Part shown: piece after piece, positions 55,501 through 62,919 of the stretch
Numbering within the stretch: position 1 is the stretch's first letter
Layout: each line of letters begins with the position of its first letter
Assembly: GCA_016192705.1 (NCBI GenBank)
Contig: JACPTQ010000042.1
Coordinates: 119,502-183,501 of the forward strand
Direction: 5' to 3'
From: Deltaproteobacteria bacterium
Lineage (GTDB): Bacteria > Myxococcota > JACPTQ01
Length of the DNA stretch: 64,000 bases
Notes under the pieces: generated by a model
The model's input: only the letters and a program-made list of their open reading frames with translations
Database searches by the model: none
Told to the model about the DNA's origin: nothing
Made by a program: the position numbers and the translations under genes

Positions 55501-55652
55501 AGGTCGAAAACGACCTTGGGGCCGGGGCCGTCCTCGGCGGGCGCGATTCCCTGCGGGCGATCGCCAGCGCACGAGCAGAAAAGAAATAAGAAAGAAAGAG
55601 AAACCACAGAGACACGGATGAATAGAGGTCGGAAGAGCGGAGAGGATTTCAT
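52542..55652 (-). CDS. Large lipoprotein with alpha/beta-hydrolase fold
   Basis: 1,036 aa. The signal ends LFLFCSC-AGD, a lipobox-like site. The N-terminal ~300 residues contain an Ig-like Big_5-type region (VRPVLPLDEETTYAVVLTKN) and an EF-hand-like Asp-rich stretch (DKNGNGVLDFGEDTDDDG) that may bind calcium. The middle part carries the hydrolase core: FYAHGYGSSRFELLGFAGN (oxyanion region) and TWGSSLGGILSSILAG with the G-x-S-x-G nucleophile; VVIVTAGDTIVPAATG near the end suits the acidic residue. A second calcium-like segment, GDFNGDGIVDLGG, lies just before the nucleophile. It overlaps the barrel gene upstream by ATGA. A surface lipase/esterase is likely. Confidence 0.75.
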   Translation of the reverse strand: MKSSPLFRPLFIRVSVVSLSFLFLFCSCAGDRPQGIAPAEDGPGPKVVFDLTARPLPEIPFPNDLATRVDPTSPTGRRLNISQIAPTDLERQVRKHANSLEGFGTYSGLSVRFDAPLDLANIARRHQTNRDVADDTVVVLCLKRGAACFGKPVPLDLGNGNFPLTVSRMDAYFDNDPRAHVPNLLLDTTREDKNGNGVLDFGEDTDDDGILDTPNLVAPGMGRVISRPTSVSDVDSLATYYETATNTLLVRPVLPLDEETTYAVVLTKNLIGADGNPARSPFAFVNHARQTDALRPLGDALTAAGLSLNDVAFAWSFTTQGPTRDLDALRRGLYGVGPFKRLAKEFPADVTVFKTVDTGANLYTLPTKTFLPVLRILASSLGESPDGVNAIVKSYDNVDYFIVGEVEGPNLLVDRDGHAAPGFPADNDEVWDLNRATGHAVYGRHKVPFWCAVPKKDRGAGAPFPVGFYAHGYGSSRFELLGFAGNVARYGIAACTVEAFGHGLAIPRGLAPVVAGLFSQYGISPMRELLSPGRARDLDNDGEVDSGGDFWTADVFHTRDAVRQTILDTMVVIRAFRNFDGTRRLSQDLLARGAPDLAGDFNGDGIVDLGGPNIDYFTWGSSLGGILSSILAGIEPAITAAAPVSGGAGLADIGIRSSLGGVYDAVILPLMGPIFVGQKGDLPGEIVVSTIVPTANRRKKMEVFRTQKIAKGDIVKIENPVAEKSYVAIAGDDGAFRVHIAADALDPIEKRVKLGFRPAASGEPLFRVPDTTALGDRLVIRVFDPTTGLEKAAFDKFGVDVDHDGVTYPAGQPLIALARGSGLQRNTPNFRRFMNIAQTVLEPADPVNYAPRYFKNPIPSQDYDTAEPGSNVVVIVTAGDTIVPAATGIAIARAAGIISLDTIDPRYGKTPNDVIIDNYAVEGLSWLKRFDGKRVVIDLENFSDGRHAPEVPRLDPPLRLTVETPKGLQALRVPLLDPRGQHVFGLPEPTSAFDNPTFLVHMVANFFASRGRELKSDVCMAKENCAWMPAPSPPTP

Positions 55653-57211
55653 TCGAACCTCCAGTCAACGAGGAGATTGGCTTGGACGCGATCGATATCG
55701 GGGAGTCGCTTTCCGGTTGCGTCGAGGAACGCGTTCCCGGGGAAGAGGTGTCCCCAATCGACGCCGACGTGCACCGCGAGCCCCTTCGCGAGCGGCTGCG
55801 TGTACCGAACGCTCGCGTTGACCTCGATGCCGAGGTCGTGGCTGCCCTCCGACGCGCGGTCAAAGAAGTTGCGGTTTGTGCCACCCGCGCGGTTCGTCAA
55901 GAACGGGTCTATGACGTCGGCGACGGCGCGCGCGAAAAGCACGCCCGCACGGAGCGTGAGGCGCGGCAGCGGGCGAATCGTCACGCGCGGCCAGAGGTAA
56001 TAAGCGTTCTGCACGCTCCCCTGCGACGGCAAGTGCTCGTAACCCTTGGGTGGCGTCGCCGTCAGCGACGGGTCCGCGAGGCGGTCGGAGGCGCGCGCGG
56101 TCATCGCCGCCATCACCTCGGGAAAAAGCACCATACCCACGCGGTAATCAGGGTGAAGCGACGCCGCGCGCATGGTGCCATCGGTGCGATCGTTATCGCC
56201 CGACACAAAACCACCCTCGATCGATGCGCCCCACCACGCGGGCTTTTCCGGCGTCGCGTGACCCTCGAGCGTTGCGCGCAAAACCGCGGCTCCCGCCTGA
56301 ATCGTGACGCCGTTCGGGCTCGCATCGGGGCGCAAACGGTTCGTCGACCCGAGCAACGCAAACGCCTCAAACCCGATGCCGAGTTCGAAGTCGCCGCCGG
56401 CAATCGTTCGCCGAAAATCGCCCGCGATATCAACGGCCGCCGCGCGCGTGTCGTCGTCGTCACGGTCTTTTTGGCGTCGATAGGCCGAATAGAGCCCGAG
56501 AAAACTGTCGGCGTCCTTATAAAACAGAGAAACGACGCCGTTTCCCGCAAGATCGCCGTCAACGACGCTCGCATTCGTGTCGCGGTAAACGAAGTCTCCC
56601 GCGACCGCTATATAGATGTTGCGCGCGAGCGACCCGGCGCGCTTCGCAAATGGCCGCGTCGCAAACGCCACGCGCTCGACGACATCGCCAAGCCGCGCCA
56701 CGTCGAAATCGGAGTCTTGCGCGCCATCGTTCGCGAGAAGTCCGAGCCCCCAGCGCGACGTCGTGTGGCCCAAACGAAATTCGCCAAACGACGTTCGCAA
56801 CGCCATCGACGCTTTTCGCGGCAAAAACCGCCGCGGACCGTCGTTCGCCTCGCGCGGCAAAAGCAGCCTTCCTGCACCTATCGTCGTCGTGTCGCCCGCG
56901 AACGGCCCCGTCAAAACGTCGGCCTCAAGCTCAAACCGCAGCTTCGGCGCCGCAACCACGATGTTCGTCCCAAGCCGAAGCCGCTGCTCCGCCCACGCAT
57001 ATTGCCCAAGCCGTGTCCCCATCTCATCAAGCGGCAAAGGCGACAAACTCTGCGTCAACGCCCGGTACTCCGCGTGAAAACTCGCGGCCGTTTTGACCGG
57101 CCAGTCGGCCACTTTCTCCGCTGATTTCGCGCCTTCAGCCGCCAACGTCCCCGACGCCACCAAAAAGATCGCGCCAGTCGAAATAGCCGAATGAATCGTG
57201 CAGAATCGCAT
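55649..57211 (-). CDS. Outer-membrane beta-barrel protein paired with the hydrolase
   Basis: 520 aa from the ATG at 57211, with GGAGG 5 nt upstream. MRFCTIHSAISTGAIFLVAS is a signal peptide ending near AAEG. The open frame continues upstream to 57667, but that part is the repeat element R2 and is not a protein. The body alternates strands (KLRFELEADVLTGPFAG, SFGEFRLGHTTSRWGLGLLA) as in alginate-export/TonB-less porins, and ends VQANLLVDWRFE. Its stop overlaps the start of the hydrolase lipoprotein, suggesting that the barrel helps place or feed that enzyme at the surface. The function is inferred only from context. Confidence 0.7.
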   Translation of the reverse strand: MRFCTIHSAISTGAIFLVASGTLAAEGAKSAEKVADWPVKTAASFHAEYRALTQSLSPLPLDEMGTRLGQYAWAEQRLRLGTNIVVAAPKLRFELEADVLTGPFAGDTTTIGAGRLLLPREANDGPRRFLPRKASMALRTSFGEFRLGHTTSRWGLGLLANDGAQDSDFDVARLGDVVERVAFATRPFAKRAGSLARNIYIAVAGDFVYRDTNASVVDGDLAGNGVVSLFYKDADSFLGLYSAYRRQKDRDDDDTRAAAVDIAGDFRRTIAGGDFELGIGFEAFALLGSTNRLRPDASPNGVTIQAGAAVLRATLEGHATPEKPAWWGASIEGGFVSGDNDRTDGTMRAASLHPDYRVGMVLFPEVMAAMTARASDRLADPSLTATPPKGYEHLPSQGSVQNAYYLWPRVTIRPLPRLTLRAGVLFARAVADVIDPFLTNRAGGTNRNFFDRASEGSHDLGIEVNASVRYTQPLAKGLAVHVGVDWGHLFPGNAFLDATGKRLPDIDRVQANLLVDWRFE

Positions 57212-57238
57212 GGGCTCCTCCACTCCGTAGAACACATA

Positions 57239-57267
57239 GTTATACATGAACCTACACAATTCTTCAA
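57239..57267 (-). promoter_or_regulatory. Probable promoter of the barrel-hydrolase operon
   Basis: Minus strand: TTGAAG (57267-57262), 17-bp spacer, TATAAC (57244-57239), about 27 nt before the ATG. Element R2 starts only ~19 bp upstream of the -35. Confidence 0.45.
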
Positions 57268-57285
57268 TCCAATTTCGCTTAGATT

Positions 57286-57804
57286 GTCTTAGATTCCCCA
57301 AACCCCGGTTAAGCAGTTCGTTTGCTCGTGAGCCTGAGGGTCGACATGAGCCCGCTTCGGCGCGCCGACGTCCTCGGGTCTGAACGCGAACGAGCGCTTG
57401 AGCCACTGTTTTGTGGCGTGCGAAAACCCGGAGATTCCCAGCCGATATCGCGCTGCAGACCCTGCGGATGCTCGCCTTCGCGGCGCCCCTGCCGACCCCA
57501 CGCAAATCCGGGCGGAACATTTTCCGGGGACGTATTTTCTTGGCTTGAGGGCGGTACGAAGAGTTCACCCGCTGGGTGTCGGCCGGCGTTCGATCGACCC
57601 ACAAGTCTCTTAACCGCCGTTTCAGGAAAACGGCCAGGTTCTGATTGGGCGGGCGGGGATTGGGCAAGCGGCGGCTCGCATCCGCAGGGGATGAGGTGCC
57701 GATGGGGCATGGAATTGCGAGGACTTTTGCGAGCCGGAGCGAGCCCAGACCCCGCCCGCCCCACGCAAATGTTGCCCGTTATCCGGGAATCAGGGTCTTA
57801 GATT
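57286..57804 (+). mobile_element. MITE-like non-coding element, copy R2, with 10-bp flanking repeats
   Basis: The element is 57296-57794 (499 bp). The left end is CCCCAAACCCCGGTTAA; the right end, read on the other strand, is CCTGATTCCCGGATAA. GTCTTAGATT stands directly outside both ends (57286-57295 and 57795-57804), as a target-site duplication would. Conserved blocks shared with R1 and R3 include GGCGCGCCGACGTCCTCGG, GCAGACCCTGCGGA and TTTCCGGGGACG. No transposase is encoded. It is the main content of the 637-bp gap between 57212 and 57848; the last 44 bp show nothing else. Confidence 0.75.
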
Positions 57805-57848
57805 GGACACCCGCACGACGCCGCGACATCGATGGCTGACGACGAAAA

Positions 57849-58925
57849 TTATCGCTTCATTCGACTCGCGGTGGTGCACGCCTCGCGGTACCCGAGCGAA
57901 CACGACCGCCGATAAAGCGTTTCCGCCTTGGTTGAATCCTTTGCGACGCCGAGTCCTTGGACATACAGCCACGCGAGGTTCGCACACCCAAACTTGTTGC
58001 TCGCTTCGCACGCCTTTTCGAAAAGCGGCGCCGCGATCACCTCATCTTTCGGCGTCCCGATGCCGTTTCGATGGAGCCATCCCAAGTTGTTACACGCGTT
58101 CGCGTCGTTGCCGTCGCACGCCTTGACGTACGCTTCGAGCGCTCGCTTGTCGTCTCGCGCGACACCGATCCCTTTTTGATAGACCCAGCCCAAATTGTCG
58201 CACCCGCGTGCGTGTCCCAGATCGCAGGCGCGCCGATAAAACGGAACGCCGCGCGCTTCGTCTTTCGCGAGCCCTCCCTGCCCGCGCTGGTAGTTCCAAC
58301 CAAGGTCGTTGCACGCGCGACCATTTCCGACATGGCACTCTTTCGCGAGAAGAGAGCCGGCTCCAATCGCTTGACGAAGCGCCGTGTCGACATCGAGCGC
58401 GAAACCAACATGTCGATAACCGGCGTCGGGAGTCGACTCAAACGCCCCCAAGCGAACGACCGTCGCACCAGGGTCCTTCGCGCACGCGCGCACATAGCCT
58501 TTTGCACACCCTTTCGCGCGCAACTCTTTAGCGGTGCTCGGCATGGTGATGTTGCCAACAACGCCGCTCTCGTACAGCCGGCTCATTCGAAAGCACGCTT
58601 CGCCGTCGCCGCCGTTGCACGCGTTCGTGTAGAACGAAATCGAGCGCGCGGGCGCCTTGTGAACGACGCGGCCCTCTTCGTAGAGAACGCCGAGGCTCGT
58701 ACAGGCGGTCCACACGTTTTGTTCGCACGCCTTTTTCCACGCGTACGCGACGCGCAACTCGTCGTCGGGCGGCCAATTCGTGGGGCCTCCAATGCAAACG
58801 GACGGGTCGAGCTCGGTGCAAAGCGTGAGGCCCTTCATCCGCTTGTCGACCGGTTCGTCGTCGTCGTCGCACCCGACAAGACCGACCGCAACGAGCGCAT
58901 AGAAAAGTGCGATGCGCACCCACAT
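57849..58925 (-). CDS. Sel1-like repeat lipoprotein (Cys-rich, HcpA-like)
   Basis: 358 aa. MWVRIALFYALVAVGLVGC has the lipobox LVGC, followed by an acidic DDDDEP linker. Six to seven Sel1-like repeats of ~36 residues follow, for example ACNDLGWNYQRGQGG, GCDNLGWVYQKGIGVARDD, ACNNLGWLHRNGIGTPKDE and GCANLAWLYVQGLGVAKDS. Each has one Cys at the repeat start and one in the loop, as in Helicobacter cysteine-rich proteins, so disulfides should tie the helices. It is probably a periplasmic protein-binding scaffold. Last repeat complete; no enzyme domain. Confidence 0.85.
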   Translation of the reverse strand: MWVRIALFYALVAVGLVGCDDDDEPVDKRMKGLTLCTELDPSVCIGGPTNWPPDDELRVAYAWKKACEQNVWTACTSLGVLYEEGRVVHKAPARSISFYTNACNGGDGEACFRMSRLYESGVVGNITMPSTAKELRAKGCAKGYVRACAKDPGATVVRLGAFESTPDAGYRHVGFALDVDTALRQAIGAGSLLAKECHVGNGRACNDLGWNYQRGQGGLAKDEARGVPFYRRACDLGHARGCDNLGWVYQKGIGVARDDKRALEAYVKACDGNDANACNNLGWLHRNGIGTPKDEVIAAPLFEKACEASNKFGCANLAWLYVQGLGVAKDSTKAETLYRRSCSLGYREACTTASRMKR

Positions 58926-58955
58926 GGCGCGAGTTTACAGCGCAAGGGCGTTTAC

Positions 58956-58984
58956 TTGAAGCGCGGTGATTGGCACCGTACCCT
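58956..58984 (+). promoter_or_regulatory. Promoter of the 58994 lipoprotein gene, nearly leaderless
   Basis: TTGAAG (58956-58961), 17-bp spacer, TACCCT (58979-58984), 9 nt before the ATG at 58994. Confidence 0.45.
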
Positions 58985-58993
58985 GGATGGTGG

Positions 58994-60955
58994 ATGGGTC
59001 GATGCCGTCAAGCAGCGCTCTTTGGGGTTTGCGCGCTCGCGTGTGCGAGAACCGCACCCGGCGTACGCGCGCCGAGCGCGAACGCCATCGTCACGACGAT
59101 CGTGCTGCCGGCTGGGTTCGTAAAGCCACCGAACGAGGAAGTCCACATCATCATCGACGAAAAGGATGGAGGTGCGTCGCTCTTCGACGGCGGCCGAGCA
59201 CTTTCGACAACGACCGTTCTCGACAACATTCCGGCCCAAACTGAAATCGCGTCGACGTTTGATGTCGACTCAAACTACGAGTGGCGCGGGCGCGTCATGG
59301 GATGGCCGTTTGGTGGCGACGGCACGTGGACATTCGACCTTGAGGGTGAAATCACGGCCGAGTTTCGAATCATCGCGCGCATCGTTTCGGCGAATGTGAC
59401 GTACGCCGAGGGGATTATCGACAGCGACCAAGACGGCGGCCCGCTTATGTTTGGCCCGGTCACGCGATACGCGAGGGTGCTGATGACGGCGACGGACGCG
59501 GGGAGCGGAGACGCGGGGGCGGATGCGGGTGCGGGTGCGGTTGCGGATGCGGGTGCGGACGGCGGCACCGACGGCGGCACTGACGGTGGTTACGGGGGCT
59601 ACGACGGCGGCTACGATGCAGGTGAATGGCATGACGACGGCGGCTATATGCCGTGGGACGCTGGGCCGTGTGAGCTCGGAATGGCCGGCCTCGTTGCGCG
59701 CGGAAACCCGATCGCGTCAAGTCCCGCGGTCGCTCTCGACTCTAATGGCGGCCTGAATATCGTGTGGACCGACACCGTTGGCCCGCGGGTCAACGTCCTC
59801 GCGAATCGCTTCGAACCGTGGTCCGGCGCCTTTGGCGACGCGGGACTTATCGGCGACGACGCAAATGGAAACTCCGACCAGGCGGCCTTCGCAGTCGATT
59901 GGAACGGAAACGGCGCCGCGGTCTGGCGCCAATTCGTCGGAAACCGCACCCGGGTCATCGCGAACCGAGCCACGGCCGATGGCGGTTACAGCTTGGGAAG
60001 GTGGAACGATGCGGGCGCCATCGATAATGGAGTCGGCGACGCGGGCGAGCCGCAGGTCGCGTGGGACGGAATGAGAAACGCGCACGCCGTCTGGTTGCAG
60101 CGCGACGGAACGCGCGACGCGGTCTGGTGGAACCGGCTCGACTTGGATGCCGGACGATGGCTCGACCCAGCGCGCATCGACACAAACGTCGCGGGTGGCA
60201 ACGCAGTGGGCGTGCGGCTTTCCGTTGCATCGGGAGGCAGCGCCTTTGCCGTGTGGCGCGAAGGCGCCGCTCCATTTAAGAACGTTTGGGCAAACAGGTT
60301 CGTTTTGTCGCAGGGACGCTGGGACGACGCGGGTCCGATCGACACGGGGCTCATCACGGACGAACCCACGGCCGATGTGAAGGCCGACCCGATGGGAAAC
60401 GCGATCGCCGTCTGGGCGAATTGGGACGGCGCACGAAACACGGTTTGGGCAAATCGATTCGACAGCATGGATGCAGGGCGTTGGGGTTCCATCCGCGCCC
60501 TCGAGACGAATGCCACGGGCGAATCGGATCTCGCGCGCATCGGCGTCGATGGATGGGGAAACGCAATCGCCGTCTGGAAACGCGATGAAGGCGGCCGGTC
60601 GACGGTTTGGGCGAATCGGTATTCGATTTCGACCGACCGGTGGGGCGACGCGGGCCGGATCGAGGCGATCGACGCGGGAACGCTGTCGTCGTTGGAGATC
60701 GCCGTCGACTGGGCCGGGAACGCAGTGGTCGCGTGGAGCCAATACACTTGGATGAAGAACGTGGTGTTTGCGACGCGGTACGTCGCGGACGGCGGTTACT
60801 GGTTTGATGCCGGCGCGCTCTACGACAGTCCCGATGCCGGAACGGCGACGGCACCCAAGGTCACGATCGACTGGATGGGGCGACCCATCGTCGTGTGGCA
60901 ACAAGACAACCCGGGTGCCGGCACCACCGACATCTGGGCAAGCGCGTGTCGGTAG
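58994..60955 (+). CDS. Repeat-rich exported protein with Asp-Ala-Gly linker
   Basis: 653 aa from the ATG at 58994 (MGRCRQAALFGVCALAC-ART); a weak lipobox ALAC makes it a probable lipoprotein. Residues ~25-165 form a beta-rich domain (VHIIIDEKDGGASLFDGG). An Asp/Ala/Gly/Tyr linker follows (GADGGTDGGTDGGYGGYDGG). From ~residue 225 to the end come seven repeats of ~60 residues, each with a variant of D-x-x-G-N-A-I-A-V-W then V-W-A-N-R-F or similar, e.g. MGNAIAVWANWDGARNTVWA. The pattern suggests a beta-propeller on the cell surface. No catalytic motif; the repeat type is known from hypothetical myxobacterial proteins. Confidence 0.78.
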   Translation: MGRCRQAALFGVCALACARTAPGVRAPSANAIVTTIVLPAGFVKPPNEEVHIIIDEKDGGASLFDGGRALSTTTVLDNIPAQTEIASTFDVDSNYEWRGRVMGWPFGGDGTWTFDLEGEITAEFRIIARIVSANVTYAEGIIDSDQDGGPLMFGPVTRYARVLMTATDAGSGDAGADAGAGAVADAGADGGTDGGTDGGYGGYDGGYDAGEWHDDGGYMPWDAGPCELGMAGLVARGNPIASSPAVALDSNGGLNIVWTDTVGPRVNVLANRFEPWSGAFGDAGLIGDDANGNSDQAAFAVDWNGNGAAVWRQFVGNRTRVIANRATADGGYSLGRWNDAGAIDNGVGDAGEPQVAWDGMRNAHAVWLQRDGTRDAVWWNRLDLDAGRWLDPARIDTNVAGGNAVGVRLSVASGGSAFAVWREGAAPFKNVWANRFVLSQGRWDDAGPIDTGLITDEPTADVKADPMGNAIAVWANWDGARNTVWANRFDSMDAGRWGSIRALETNATGESDLARIGVDGWGNAIAVWKRDEGGRSTVWANRYSISTDRWGDAGRIEAIDAGTLSSLEIAVDWAGNAVVAWSQYTWMKNVVFATRYVADGGYWFDAGALYDSPDAGTATAPKVTIDWMGRPIVVWQQDNPGAGTTDIWASACR

Positions 60956-60997
60956 GCACTCTTCCCAGGGCGGCGCGAGTCGCGTAGATTTCTAGCT

Positions 60998-62911
60998 ATG
61001 CGACAGCGACGAATCTTATATTTGACGCAAGATCCCGCGTTGGTGCGGCGACAGCTCGACGGCGAAGACCTCGCGTGGACGCCCGACATCGCGCTCGCCG
61101 ACAACATCTCAACCGACGAGATCACGCCCGGCTGGACCGGGTTTTTTTATGACGAGACGCTTGGCGAGCTCTCGTACGTTGGGTTCCGGGGTGGCGTGAT
61201 TCGGCGCGGCGACATCAAGCGCGGCGGGTTTGACGTGATCGTGAGCGGGATGTCGAAGGGGTGCGGCAGCTCGCGCGAAATCGCGCCTTACTCCGAGAAG
61301 GCCGCGGGCGTGCGGTTCATTATCGCGCGATCGATCGAAAAGATTTATGGGCAAAATGCGCAGAACATCGGGCTTCTGACGTCGACCGATTTTTCGTTGC
61401 TTCCACGACTTAGAGCGGGCGACGAGGTTTCGCGCGACGAGTTTTTGAAGGGGCTCGACCCAATTTCAACCGAGGTTGTTCGCGCGGGCGGGCTTTTTGA
61501 ATATTCGAAGGCGCGCCTCTCGGGGCGAGCGCAAACGCCTCGCGTCGAGACGCCGCCGCGCCCCATGAACCTCGTCGAAAAGATCATCGCGGCGCACGCG
61601 GTGCCGCCCGTCGAGGCCGTGAAGCCGGGCGATGCGGTTTTCGTGCGGGCCGATGTGCGCTTTTCCCACGAGTACGTGACGCCCATGGCGGAATCGCTTT
61701 TTCGCGCGGCTTTTGGCGAGGGCGCGCGCATCGCCGAACCCGAGTCGGTTTACGCGTTTCGCGATCATTTGACGTTTCTGGGCAAAGTCATGCCCGAGGC
61801 GAAGCGACGCGAGGGACTTCTCGAGCGCGCGGACAATCTCGCGGTCGTGCAAACGTCGTTCGCGGCGCGTCAGGGTGTGCGGCTTTACGGCGAGTCGGCG
61901 CACGGCGGCAGCGAAGCGATTTGCCACAACGCGATCGTCGAGGATGTCGCGCTGCCGGGGCAGATCGTTGTCGGGACCGATTCGCACACGTGTATGGCGG
62001 GCGTCGTCGGGGCGTTCGCGTTTGGCATCGGGTCGACCGACATTGCCAACGCTTGGCACACGCGCGACGTGCGGACGCGCGTTCCCGAAGTCGCGCACTT
62101 TGTCCTTCGCGGGCGCCTCGCATCGGGCGTCGCCGCGAAAGACGTGATGCTCCACTTGCTCGCGATGGATTTTTTCAAGTCGGGGCGTGGAATCGGCAAG
62201 GTCATCGAATACGCGGGCGATGGGTACGCGGCGCTTGCGTTCGATGAGCGCGCAACGCTGACAAACATGGCGGTCGAGGCGGGGTCAACGACGGGAATCG
62301 CAGAAGCGGACGACGTCGTCGTGCGCACGATCGCGGCGCGGCGCGGCGTTTCGGAGGATGAGGTGCGGCGGCGCGTCGTTCGCGCTGATGCGGGGGCGAC
62401 TTACGCCGAGTCATTTGACGTCGATCTCGCGACGATTCAGGCGATGGTCGCAACGCCCGGCGACCCGCGAAACGGTGTCGCGCTTGAATCGCTTGGGCCA
62501 GCGGCCGCGCGAACGCGCGTCGACATCGCTTACGGCGGGAGCTGCACGGGCGGCAAAATGAGCGACATGGAAATGTACGCGAGCGTCCTTCGCGGTCGGC
62601 GCGTCGCCGCGGGCGTGCGGCTCTATATCCAGTACGGCTCGCAAGCGATTCGCCGATTCGCTGAGGAACGCGGCTTCGCCGAAGTGTTTCGCGCGGCGGG
62701 CGCTGAAATCCTCGACCCGTCGTGCGGCGCGTGCATCAACGCGGGCCCCGGCGCAAGCGAGCGCCAAGACCAAGTGACGGTGAGCGCGCAAAACCGCAAC
62801 TTCCCGGGACGCTCCGGGCCCGGCCAGGTCTACCTCGCAAGCCCTTACGTCGTCGCCGCGTCGGCGGTTCTCGGCCGTCTCGCGCACCCCCGCGACCTAG
62901 CAGGTTGCTGA
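60998..62911 (+). CDS. Aconitase-family hydro-lyase with the small (swivel) domain fused in front
   Basis: 637 aa. Residues ~1-170 are the swivel domain of the LeuD/AcnD type: LADNISTDEITPGWTGFF, VIVSGMSKGCGSSREIAPYSE and FIIARSIEKIYGQNAQNIG. A linker leads into the large catalytic domain (~190-637): FVRADVRFSHEYVTPM, VVGTDSHTCMAGVVGAFAFG, GGSCTGGKMSDMEMYA and LDPSCGACINAGPG, the last two giving the three Cys of the 4Fe-4S cluster. In aconitases the swivel domain is at the C-terminus, and in isopropylmalate or homoaconitate enzymes it is a separate protein, so this order is reversed. The substrate cannot be fixed from motifs. TAGATT stands 7 nt before the ATG, suggesting a leaderless mRNA. 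Confidence 0.88.
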   Translation: MRQRRILYLTQDPALVRRQLDGEDLAWTPDIALADNISTDEITPGWTGFFYDETLGELSYVGFRGGVIRRGDIKRGGFDVIVSGMSKGCGSSREIAPYSEKAAGVRFIIARSIEKIYGQNAQNIGLLTSTDFSLLPRLRAGDEVSRDEFLKGLDPISTEVVRAGGLFEYSKARLSGRAQTPRVETPPRPMNLVEKIIAAHAVPPVEAVKPGDAVFVRADVRFSHEYVTPMAESLFRAAFGEGARIAEPESVYAFRDHLTFLGKVMPEAKRREGLLERADNLAVVQTSFAARQGVRLYGESAHGGSEAICHNAIVEDVALPGQIVVGTDSHTCMAGVVGAFAFGIGSTDIANAWHTRDVRTRVPEVAHFVLRGRLASGVAAKDVMLHLLAMDFFKSGRGIGKVIEYAGDGYAALAFDERATLTNMAVEAGSTTGIAEADDVVVRTIAARRGVSEDEVRRRVVRADAGATYAESFDVDLATIQAMVATPGDPRNGVALESLGPAAARTRVDIAYGGSCTGGKMSDMEMYASVLRGRRVAAGVRLYIQYGSQAIRRFAEERGFAEVFRAAGAEILDPSCGACINAGPGASERQDQVTVSAQNRNFPGRSGPGQVYLASPYVVAASAVLGRLAHPRDLAGC

Positions 62912-62917
62912 GCAACC
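62903..62917. terminator. Palindrome between the convergent aconitase and methyltransferase genes
   Basis: GGTTGCT-G-AGCAACC overlaps the aconitase stop codon and lies 3 nt beyond the methyltransferase stop. It could act as a short two-way terminator; no T-run is present. Confidence 0.35.
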
Positions 62918-62919
62918 CC

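Noticed and set aside
57212..57667. N-terminal extension of the barrel gene
   Set aside because: It is the repeat element R2. The real start at 57211 has GGAGG and a signal peptide.
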